Of a DNA stretch of 64,000 bases, positions 32,766 to 42,889 are shown piece by piece. Source of the DNA: Anastatus disparis (taxonomy: Eukaryota; Arthropoda; Insecta; Hymenoptera; Eupelmidae). A program made the position numbers and the translations under genes. The first letter of the stretch is position 1. The number at the start of each line of letters is the position of its first letter. The stretch is from assembly GCA_017163975.1 (NCBI GenBank), contig JAFFSR010000249.1, forward strand, positions 4,091,001-4,155,000, in the 5' to 3' direction. The notes beneath the pieces are model-generated. The model did no database searches. It worked only from the letters and a program-made list of their open reading frames with translations, and was not told the origin of the DNA.

Positions 32766-32934
32766 TAATATAATCCAAAATACTTTATGAGAATCTTAGG
32801 AATAAACTTAAATTGCTTTTCAAGAAACTAAATAAAGGACTTGACAAACTTGGGAATTTCATTATAGAGAAATAAAATTTATTCAAACAAATATTGTATT
32901 ACGGATATTACAAACAATAATATAAAAATTTTCA

Positions 32935-34735
32935 ATTGGAATTTAATAAGTCTTTTTGCTAGAAAACATGAGATGGAAAAAATAAATCTGGATTATAATG
33001 TCATCGTTGGTATCGAGACCTGGCTTAACACAAGTCATAAATGCTCTTTTCCAGGTTACAACTGTTATAGAATTGACCATCCTACAAAGCAAAGTGCAGG
33101 CTGCGGTATTATCTATATTTTGAGAACTGATATTGACTTCAAAATACTTAACCTTCCTATATCTGACTCTGACATAAAGCTAGGTGGTATCAGTATCAAA
33201 AATAATGAGCATAGCTTAAATATATTTGCATGCTATAAACCTCCTCAGACTCATCCTACTTTAAATGAATGGAATGCAATCCTGAGTTGTTAGCATATCA
33301 ACCAGGAACAATGTATACTACTTCAACTCTCACCATTTAAATTGGAACTGTGACCACATTGATGGGGACAGAAGAAGTCTTTTTTGGCCTTAGATGCAAA
33401 TAGACTCATTATTCATAACATCTGGTCTGATACACATATAGATGTCGGTAGAAAGAAGAAATCAAATATCGACCTTATTATTTCTTTTCTTAACATAGCT
33501 GATCACATACTGTCTCAAATATTTGATGAACCTTACGGTTCTGACCATTATCCCATCAGTTTAACAATCCAATTTAATAAAAGCTATTATCAAAGAAAAA
33601 CTTTCAAAATCTATAACAAAAAAATGATTGGTCCAATGCTGCTACAACCTAGAGAACACTTTTCAAAAATTTTTGTAAATGGACTATCCAAATGCTTCAG
33701 CTATCAAAAAATACAACTGTTGGGTTCAACATGTTGAATCTGAGATTATAGATAACACCCCTGATAAAAAAAATAAGAGACACACAATATCGCAACTCAG
33801 TCCCGTGGTGGGATAACGAATTCGATAAACTCCGAAGATCTCATAAAATTAACTACAACAAATGGGAATATTCTGGTCTGCCCCAAGACTATCTGAAATA
33901 TCGGGAAGCCGATAAAATTCTTCGGGAAACTTATAGGAAAAAGAAAGTAGCTAGTTACAGAAAGTTTGCTGAAACCATTGATTTTAGGACCAACTCTACA
34001 TATGTATGGAATAAAACCAAAATCTGTAAAAATAAATGGGTCAAGTTTTCTAATCCCAAACATGATAAATCTCCTTTTAAATCTCAAGCTACATCTCTAC
34101 TTAATAAAATAGCTCCTCACACGTCTCAGATAGATTCAAATGGACAACACACACTTAATTTTCCTACTTATATAGCTATGACTTCCTATTTATGTAAAAC
34201 CTTTGAGCTTATGATTCAAAATAGATTCGAAATTTCCAATGGTTATGCGAGCATAACTCTATCCTACCAAAGTCCAATGCGGGTTTTAAAAAATGACGAT
34301 CTTGTTATGATGATCTTGCCAATTTGACCCTGTACATTGAAGATGGATTTTCAAAAGGAAGAGGTACATTGGCTACTTTTTTGGACGTACAAGGAGCCTT
34401 TGACTACGTTGACCAACTAATACTCCTGAATAGACTAATTGAAATTAGCTGTACTTTTTCGTTGATAAAACTGGTACAACATCTTACATTTCGACGATCC
34501 ATTTACACAGAGTTTAACCTCGATCAGCCGCGTTATTCACACACAAAGGAATACCTCAAGGAGAAGTTTTAAGTCCGATGCTATATCTGATTTATGTTGC
34601 TTACATGACAGATAATTTATCCAAATTCGTTCAAGTTTCTCAGTTTGCAGACGGTATTGCTCTGTACACCAATGTACTTCTTTCTTATAGAGATAAAAGA
34701 CTTTAAGAAAAAAGTGTTGAAACCGCATATGCACT
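32935..34735 (+). pseudogene. LINE ORF2: AP endonuclease and reverse transcriptase
   Basis: The endonuclease begins FNWNLISLFARKHEMEKI, then VIVGIETWLN, PGYNCYRIDHPTKQSAGCG, IFACYKPP (32935-33295), then in later frames LALDANRLIIHN and PYGSDHYPISLTIQF (33384-33600). A long decayed linker leads to the RT blocks ATFLDVQGAFDYVD (34363), GIPQGEVLSPMLYLIYV (about 34545) and SQFADGIALY (about 34640). The catalytic FADD is FADG, and the region has more than ten stops and shifts. No RNase H or 3' tail is recognised. The clade is I/Jockey-like by motif pattern, not certain. Confidence 0.8.
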
Positions 34736-35045
34736 AATCTTTCACATCTGGGTCTACATATGACCTATTTGTACATTTTTTAACGAAAATGTGCGTAACT
34801 TAATCTAGTTTCAAATGCCGTTCTGATTTTATATTTTCTATTTTCGATTCTATATTTTATTTTATATTATATTTCCCATTTTAAAGCAATTATACCATAG
34901 CGCATCGTGCTATTTTTCCAACTATCGCGTTTTCTCAAAACTTGTTCATGCTTTTATTTATTGATGCATCAAAAAAACGCTGCCAAGTGCTTTGGCGTAA
35001 TGCTTTCTCATAGAGCTAATTGAGTTAGAGCAATTTGATTTTATT

Positions 35046-35290
35046 TTTTTAAATTTGATCTCAATGGCAATAATATAATTCCTATTCAAGGAAAATTAAG
35101 AAAAGAAAGAGTGAGAGTGAGTTTGAGAGAGTGATTAGGAAATTAGAAGAGAGAGACATGGATAGATGAAAATATAGTAAAAATGAGGATCAATCTGAGA
35201 TAGAAGGACAGAGAGGAAGTAAGAAAAGAGTTATTGAGAGCGTTGAAACAGAAATCAAAATAAGTTATCAAAGAGTTACGCAAGAAAATT
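35046..35290. other. AG-rich interval
   Basis: A purine-rich run (GAGAGTGAGTTTGAGAGAGTG and similar) separates the LINE unit from the tandem array. No gene. Confidence 0.4.
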
Positions 35291-36520
35291 ATTTTTTTTA
35301 AATTTGTTTCGTAAAGACAGTAGCAAATAACTTGTATTCAAATTTTAGAGCAAATCTATCGATTAGCTTACGTAAAATAAAAGAAAAATGGAAAGTAAAA
35401 ATGTTTTTTTTTTAATTTTTTTATATTAAAACTTTGCTGAGAAAATTCGTTTTAAAAGTCATCCTGCTTTTGGCAGTTGCAAATAATTCTCATGAAAATT
35501 TAAAATTTAATTCATCAAGTAATTTACGTAAAATAGAAAAAGAAAATGGAAAAATAAATTTTTTTTTTCAATTTCCAAATTGAAAATTAAAAATCTAAAG
35601 TTAAAACTACATTAAAGTAACAAATTTTTAATAGCTTCTTGCCTACTTAGACAAAAAATTGATAGTATGCAAAATTTGAAGCAAATCTATCGAGTAGCTT
35701 TCGAAATATAATTGATTAAATAAATATAATTTTTTTCAAAATTTTTTTTACAAAATTTTCAAAATACTCAAAAATTAAAACTATGCAAGGAAAATTAGTA
35801 TTAAAAAATTTTCCTTCTTTTGCCAGTCGCAAATAATTTTCCTGCAAATTTTAGAACAAATCTATCGAGTACTTTACGTAAAGTAAAAAAAAATAAAAAA
35901 GAAGAATCGAAATTATTTTCAAAATCTTTAAAATTCTCTAAAATTGTAACTACGCTAAGAAAATCAGTTTCCAAAAGTTTGTTTTCTTCTGATAATAGCG
36001 AATCTATCGTGTACAAATTTTGGAGAGAATTAATCAAATGGTTTACGTAAAATAGAAAATAAGTGAAAAATAAAATTTCTTTTTTAATTTTTAAAAGGTT
36101 CTAAAATTAAAACTGCCCTGAAAAAATTAGTTTTCAAAAGCTTGTTCTCTTCGTACAGTAGCAAATAGCTTGCATACAAATTTTGGAGCAAATCCATCGA
36201 ATAGTTTACGTATAACAAAAAAAAAGAAAATATTTTTGAAAATTTTTAAAATGCTCTAAAATTAAAACTGCGCTTCTTCTTTTGGTGATCGCAAAACATT
36301 TCCATGCAAATTTTTAAGCAAATTCATCGAGTAGTTTGCGTAAAATAAAAAAAAATGAAAAATCAAAAAAAAAAATTTTCTTCTAAACGGTTCTAAAAAT
36401 AAAACTACGCTAAGAAAACTAATTTTCAATAGCTTCCCCCCAGTTAGACAAAAAATAAATTCTATACAAAACTGAAAACAAATCCATCAAATAGTTTTCG
36501 AAATAAAATTGGCGTAATAA
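35290..36520. repeat. Degenerate tandem array, eight units of ~130-175 bp
   Basis: The marker phrase A(T/A)CTATCGAGTAGTTTACGTAA, or a variant, recurs at about 35354, 35511, 35685, 35860, 36031, 36192, 36322 and 36482. The spacings are 157, 174, 175, 171, 161, 130 and 160 bp. Each unit also carries GCAAATAACTTGCATACAAA-like, TTCTAAAATTAAAACTACGC-like and TTTTCAAAAGCTT-like segments. The short ORFs on either strand here are by-products. Confidence 0.82.
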
Positions 36521-37439
36521 ACATACTCACGCACATACTAACATACAGACATTTTCTGGAAACCACTTTTTTCTACTCCCTGAGTCTAAATATGTACATA
36601 TTAATGAAAAAATTGAAAATAATTTTTTTTACCGATACTATGCTTTCTCTACGAAAAAGAAATATTAATTAAAATAAATCCCCGATTAAGTTTTTAACTA
36701 ATTAGAACCGAAGTTGTGTCGATTTCAAGTTTATAAAAATAGACATTTTTTTTCATTAAAAATTAAAAGTTTTCATTCATTTTGAATTCCACGTCTACAA
36801 TCTAAATTTAATTTGTAGGAAGTTGATATATATTGACGCTAGGTGACGAAATTCTCTTTTTGCATTCTCATTGACAACGGAGCGGCAATAGCGCAGGAGC
36901 TAAGGCTTTTGGCTCGCGCTCTAGTGGACCGGGGCTCGATGGTACACATATTGTTTTTAAACCCTCAGGGGGCAAAATTCGATTTTCTATGCTTGTTAAG
37001 CGGGTGCAAAATAGTACATTCCCACCCTCGGGCAGGAGGAAAATTTTTTTTGATATTTCTCCGGGAAATAGAATACGAAGACTACGAAAATGCTTATAGA
37101 AAGCCTCTCGGAGCTAAATGAGTGTGTTGTTACAAGTCCCACTGGGCAATGAAGATGTTTAAAAGTTCTACTGAGCATTGAGATATGTAATAAAGTTCTA
37201 CTGGGCAAAATTTACATAAAATAGATGTGGAATAAAAAATCATCAAGAGATTCCCGAGGATCATCGATGGACCTGAATTATGAAATGGCCAAAATAGCCG
37301 TAGCAGCTGATGGCCAATAAAAATTAACTATAACTATAACTAACTAACTCATTGACGACTTAATGCATTCAATTATATAGGAAAGAAAAGATCAAAAATA
37401 AAATTTTTTTTTCGCTTTGTTGAGGAACTAATTACCAAT
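36521..37439. other. Mixed interval, hairpin-family fragment
   Basis: 36840-37090 includes GGTACACATATTG...CCCTCAGGGGG...CAAAATAGTACATTCCCACCCTCGGG (in pieces). This resembles the GC-stem hairpin family of 23885 and 39920. The 92-codon ORF here has no recognisable domain. ACTATAACTATAACTAACTAACT lies near 37330. Confidence 0.4.
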
Positions 37440-39400
37440 AATGGCATCATTCATTGTTAAGATAAAGTGCAAGAATTTAAAAGAAAGACACATAAACGTT
37501 GTTTAGGATTGCTCCGAAAATCCGTTTAGGAAACAAAGTCATCTAACGGAGTCTTTGAAGCGCTTGTATCCAAGTACTCCTTTTTCTAGAGAAGATAAAG
37601 TATGCCCTTCGGGTTATAAAATATTTTCAGATGAAATGAGAAATACACCTATCTCATCGACCTCAAGCAATCAACAATCTTCGGAAGAATGTTTTCATAG
37701 AGAGGCTGTGGTAGAACAGTTCAATTAGACCTCAAAAAATTAAAAATTAAAAATTCCATCAATTAAAATGCCTTAAAGTATCAATTTAAAGATGCGAGAA
37801 TCCTTTGAAATTAAAAAAATAAAACAAATAAACGATGCATTTGATTCATAAATAGCAATTTAAATTATAAAAGTCTACAATATAACAGATTTTTCCAAAT
37901 TAAATGAAAATAATGAATGTAAAACATGTGATAAACGGCTCAAAAATATTGAAATTGTTTTAGATAAATGTTCAAATTTTTTTGAGAAAGGGCTGTTTGT
38001 AAGTTTCATAACAAGTGATGTTTCTAAAGATTATTTATTATCAGTTTTACCTAATGGAATTGTTCATATGATTAATAAAGCAACATCATTAGTAAATAAT
38101 ACAGATATTTATTGACAACCTAAAAACTATTGTGGTTATTCTATAAATAGTAAAATTATAAAATAAATGATTATTATTGAGACAATGATTTTAATTGTTA
38201 ACGTCGAAGTGCAAATACCTGTTACAATATCTGTGAAAGAAAATGGTTTAAAAACTAAAAATTCAAGAGCTTACTTACGCGAGGCATGAAACAAATATTT
38301 CAATCATTCAAAGAAAAAAATCCTGAAATAAAAACAAAATTGATAAATTAACATTCTATGCCTCAAGACCAAAGTGGTTTACACCACATCCACCCAACAA
38401 TTCGTGTCTTCGTGTTTATTGCGAAAACCTAGAACTTATGTTGGATTATTATATATACATATAAAAAAGAGAATAAACATGATATTGCGGATTTTGAATA
38501 AGAAATATTTTTTTTACTTTTTTGTTCAAAAGATTTATGAAATATGTACTAAGAGAATACAAAGTATGCCCAATTGGAGATATTATTGATTTAAAAGGGA
38601 TTTCTTTGTCAGAATAATACTTATATGATCAAATAACTTACGGTGTTTATAAAAAAATCACTGAATAAAAGTCGCACGATTGAAGATTTTTTAATTGAGT
38701 TAAGAGAGCATGCTCTCACTGTAAGTGCTCATAAAATGGTTAAAGAATCAACTCGTTCCAGCTTAAGAGGTTAAACTTTTAGCAAAAAATGTCCATCCCA
38801 ATTAGTTATTCATGTCTATTTTGCAGAAATTTGAAGAGTCCTACTCAAAATGAAATTAAAAACTATCATTTGAGTGAAAACAAAAAATCAATATTCACGT
38901 TAGTATGCTATTTAGGAAATGACATAATATTTAGTTATGTCATCGTCTCTGACGATATTAAACATGATTTATCTTACGCCCCAATAGCTATAGATTTAAT
39001 TATCAACAGCTTAAAAAAAAAACACATTTCGCAAGAGCTTGATTGAATTATAACCATTTCTGATGAAGCTGCAAGTCATTTCTAAAATAAATATCAATTC
39101 TACAAATTTCAAAACTCAAAAGTAAGTAGATAATGGCTTTTTCTGCAACATGTCATAATAAAGGCGCTTGTGACGGCATTGGTTTTATCCAACATGATGC
39201 TACTTCACATAATCTGTCCAAGAAGAATGCTGATTTTATTTGAAATGCTGGAAATTTCGCCACTGTGTCAAAGTATCCTCCGTCGATTAAAATTCTTATT
39301 ATCCGCAAGGCTGAGTTGGAAGTTTTTCGACAAAAAAATGGAATGGCTAGAAAATGCAAAAGAAATAAAAAGTATTAAAAAAATTCACCGTTGAAAAAGT
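37440..39400 (+). pseudogene. Uncharacterised multi-copy protein, copy 3 (degraded, nearly full length)
   Basis: Blocks in order on the plus strand: ENPFRKQSHLTESLKRLYPS and EDKVCPSGYKIFSDEM (37515-37640), which align with the CCDPF...GNKVCKRC zinc-cluster region of copy 1; NNECKTCDKRLKNIEI; then RTIEDFLIELREHALTVSAH (38670), LVIHVYFAEI (38800), YVIVSDDIKHDLSYAPIAID (38935), ITISDEAASHF, NKYQFYKF and WLF (39050-39145), and LEVFRQKNG-like (39315). It is most similar to copy 2 and retains the N-terminal half missing there. Stops and frameshifts occur throughout, and the first acidic residue of the VDFxEN motif is Y. It has no intron where copy 1 has one, as far as I can tell. Confidence 0.68.
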
Positions 39401-39917
39401 GAACAAAGCCAAATCTACGCTGCCGAAACTTCAAGACATAAGTGGCAAGAAGTTAATTAAATCGTTTTATTTAAATTTAAACTATTTTTCATTAAAATTA
39501 GTTGTAAATTAATTAGTCATTATTTCATTATTTTTTTTTAAATTCATTGTTTATTAAAAATATCTTCATTAAAAATTTTACCTTTTCAGAAAAACCCCGC
39601 ACTAAATGAGTGGAAAATGGGTCAACTGATTAAACTAAAAATGCGGTATGCTTTAGTTTTTGACTTTCTGATCAAAGTTCTCATGCACCCGAAGAGATCC
39701 TATATATCGTTTCAGAGATATACAGGGGTAAAGTTTGCGATATTAGCCGTAGGCCAGATTCAACTTTACTAAATTTTCAGTTGTCTTGTAAACTAAGGTC
39801 TGTAATAAATTCAACCAATAGGTACATGTTGTTGAGGTTGCAAAACCGAAACCTGGAAATAACTTGAATGTATAATGACACCTTTAGATTATATCAAGAT
39901 CATTTCATTTCTCGCGC
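39401..39917. other. AT-rich flank
   Basis: No gene or repeat is supported here. Confidence 0.35.
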
Positions 39918-40200
39918 TCTTGGTACATCATGTACTATTTTAACCCTTCGGGTGTAAAGTATCACTTTTCCGCCGACTCAAGCAAGCGGGAAAGTGTTTC
40001 TTCGCTTCCGTCAGGCTTAAAAATAGTACATACACCAAGGACGCGACGGAAATTCATGTGCTTTGTGTGAATTTGGTGTCCTTGCTTCGCTTGGGCGACA
40101 AACACAAACTCGGGCCAAAATTTCCAATCTCCTGCCCTTGGTACATAATGCACTATTCCTTCTTGCGAAAGCTGGAAAAATATATATTCCTCCCACAAAA
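39918..40200. repeat. GC-stem hairpin cluster
   Basis: CTTGGTACATCATGTACTATT at 39919 recurs as CTTGGTACATAATGCACTATT at about 40138. The reverse form AATAGTACATACACCAAGG lies between them. Enclosed are GC-rich short stems (CCCTTCGGGTG; CGGGAAAG). It is the same family as 23885 and 8722. Confidence 0.55.
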
Positions 40201-40364
40201 TTTTAGAAGTTAAGAATATTTTTCTTTCGGCCCGTTTTTCGTGTTAATAAGGTGGCTATTATAGTGGAGGCGGGAATAAAATTTTTTTTGTGCCTTCTTT
40301 GAGGTAAATTATACTTTTTTATACATATAAGAAGATATTTTTATGACCTCAAAGAAAAAAAATT

Positions 40365-40415
40365 GATCAATGACGGCCTGCATGAATCTGAATGGAATCA
40401 GTCATATGCTGTTGA
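40365..40415. repeat. Second copy of the TGACGGCCTGCAT segment
   Basis: TGACGGCCTGCATGAATCTG, then AATGGAATCAG, matches about 8430 with few changes over ~38 bp. Both lie downstream of copies of the multi-copy family. Confidence 0.55.
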
Positions 40416-40599
40416 GGATTTGGGGTTTTTTTATGTATTATCGTATTATCGTATTATATTAAATTATATGTATTATAATTTACGTATTATCTTGAATTTT
40501 TAACTTCCTTATATATCAACTTAGAAGCCCTCTTACCGCTTGCGAGATCGAAAATTAACGACGCCACCAAGCGGTAGTATCATCAAACCATCGAACTAA

Positions 40600-41920
40600 A
40601 TGATTTTGTTAAAACAATAAATGTTTCTTTTAGTTCAAATATGTGTTATTTGAATGAAATAAATTATGTAGATGAATCAAATAGTGGATTTACTTGATTT
40701 TAACAAGTATTGAATCAGATTTCTCTGTAATTTTTATTAACTTTAGTACATATTTTGCTAAGTTATTCACTTAGCAAGACACGTATTTAAAACACGAGTT
40801 TGTTTGAGTATAAAGGATGATAACTTATACAAAAAAATATTTTTCAAGAATATTAAATATTAATTTTAACATTATATTTCATTTGATTTAGTAAATATGT
40901 TATTAAATAATAACTGCTTGTTTCAATAAATATTTCATTAAGATAATCAAATAATTATTTAATCGATCTGATAAAAAAATTAATTAATACAACAAAATAT
41001 TTAATTTGGACATAAATAATAAAATATTTAAGTGTTAAAAATAATAATTAATTCAATTAATCACTGATTTCATAGACGCAATATAATTAAATAATAAAAG
41101 TAATAAAATAATTTTATAGAACAAAATAAATCAAATATTTGAATCAATTAAAAATTTATTTAATTTAATGCATCCAATTAATTATAATATAGTAATGAAA
41201 TTATTTGAGTAAAAGACAATGAGATATTTCATAGAATCAATCATATATTTTATAAAGAGAAAAAACGCATTCATCAAAGCAACTAAATATTGAATTAAAA
41301 TGATTAGGTATTTCATTGGCCAGTGAAATAATTTAATATAAGTCATATAATATTTATTTAAAACAATGAAATATCTTTTTGTTATTATTCAAAATTTATT
41401 GAAAGAATAAAACAATAATTTTGACATTATTAAATATTTCATTAATATAATTAAATATATTATTGAACAGTAAAGTAATTTAATAAAGGTGATATAATAA
41501 TTAATTAAATCAATGTAATATATTCTTCTTTTAATCAAAATTTGATAAAAATAATAGAATAAATACGTTAGAATTAGTAAACATTTTATTAAGATAATTA
41601 AATATATTATTAAACATCAAAGTAATTTAGTAGAAGTATTATAATATTTAATTGAAATAGTGAAATATATTCTTATGTCAATCAAAACTTGATAGAATTA
41701 ATAAAATAAATATATTCGGTTTAATAAAAAGTTCATTGAGATAATCAAATATATTATTGAACATTAAAGTAATTTTATGGAAGTGTTAATATAATATTTA
41801 ATTGAATCAATGAAATATATTCTTGTTTCAAAAATAACTTGATAGAAATAATAGAATAAATATATTTGGTTTAATAAATATTTCATTAAGATAATCAAAT
41901 ATATTATTAAACATTAAAGT
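40600..41920. repeat. AT-rich satellite, ~150-bp units, left of the Copia element
   Basis: AAATATATTATT(G/A)AACA followed by (G/T/C)(T/C)AAAGTAATTT recurs at about 41447, 41599, 41744 and 41896, a period of about 150 bp. Each unit includes GATAATCAAATATATT, ATTTAATTGAA and TTGATAGAA(A/T)TAAT elements. Older, more diverged units extend left to about 40600. The Copia element is inserted in this array, which resumes at 47822. Confidence 0.72.
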
Positions 41921-42260
41921 TGTTGTAATATGTAAATGTTGCGTCTTATATCTGTAAGCGTATCACCTTCTGTCGGTAAATGCGTACTCGACCATACATA
42001 TGAATCAGCAAATCAGCTGAGAAAGAGAGGCTCTAGTCGAGCTCAAGCAGTCTGTAAAACAGAGTCTAGCGAGCGCCATGTAACGATAAAGACAAGCTCT
42101 TTACAATAGCACATGTAAAGTAAAGCTCAGCCATTTGTAACGTATTAGATTAATAATTACTGTACTTAAAGATAATTAGAATATATATCAACCAGTTTAA
42201 TATTATAAAAAAAAGTGTTTTCCTTTCCGATCCCGGAGCACAAAACCTCTATTCCCAACA
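41921..42260 (+). repeat. Copia 5' LTR, 340 bp
   Basis: It begins TGTTGTAATATG and ends TCCCAACA, so the termini are TGTTG...CAACA. It is preceded by AAAGT (41916-41920), which also follows the 3' LTR (47822-47826), a 5-bp target duplication. It differs from the 3' LTR at about two positions (GCGTCTTAT against GCGTCATAT; GGAGCAC against GGAACAC). Confidence 0.92.
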
Positions 42261-42889
42261 TGGCAGCAGTCCGTGGTTGAAGGTATGCAAATCAAAAACG
42301 TGGTTAAAAAGAAATAATAAGATAACGTGGTTTAAAAGAAAAAAATAAGAAAACGTGGTCAAGATAAAAATAAAATAAAAGAACGTGGTTCAAAAAAAAC
42401 AAGAAAACGTGGTTGATAAAATAGAAGAAACGTGGTCATTGAAGCAAAAACGTGGTAGACTATTTAAGTCAAAAAGATAACTAAAAGGCAAAAGTAAAGT
42501 GAAAAATATATAGAAAAGTGAAAAGGAAAAATTATTGTTAGTCAATAAAAAGAAAAAAGAAGAAAATTAAGCAGAAAATACGTTCGATGCTAACGGATTA
42601 AAAATTAAAGCCACGTGGTCGCATAACGTAAGGTTAGAAAAAAAAAGAAAAAAAATTATTTTGAGGTTAAAACAGAGCACGTGTCTGAAAGATAAAAGGA
42701 AAGATAAAGAAAACAAGTGAATAAAAGGTAAAAAATAATAAATAATAAGAAGAAGATAGTGAATAATAATTTTGAAAAAATAGACTGTACGAGAAAAGTA
42801 AAAAAAGTGACAAAATAAAAAGATTAAAAACGTGAATTCACTAAGGAAATTAATAAGTGAATTTAATAAGATAATTAAAAGAAAATTTA
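42261..42889 (+). promoter_or_regulatory. Copia leader with repeated AACGTGGT motif
   Basis: The primer-binding region begins TGGCAGCAGTCCGTGG directly after the LTR. AACGTGGT then recurs at about 42290, 42324, 42355, 42386, 42408, 42431 and 42451, at 20-34-bp intervals, with a further CACGTGGTC near 42612. The leader is A-rich between motifs. An in-frame TAA just upstream of ATG 42890 fixes the start of the polyprotein. Confidence 0.75.

Larger units (their letters stand above)
31296..35045. mobile_element. 3.75-kb unit bounded by ~75-bp inverted repeats, enclosing a LINE
   Basis: The left repeat (about 31296-31370: GAGCTCTATGAGAAAGCATT, GCGCCAAAGTA, GCAGCGTTTTTT) is matched in reverse at 34970-35045 (AAAAAAACGCTGCC, CTTTGGCGTAATGCTTTCTC, ATAGAGCTAA). 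Identity is about 78-80%. Either a TIR transposon received a LINE, or two opposed copies of a repeat happen to flank it. Confidence 0.6.

Noticed and set aside
35290..36520. CRISPR-like array
   Set aside because: The repeats are 130-175 bp, degenerate and without distinct spacers, in a eukaryotic context. It is a tandem satellite-like array.
36843..37121. 92-codon ORF as a small gene
   Set aside because: No domain, and it overlaps GC-rich hairpin-family sequence with stems on both strands.
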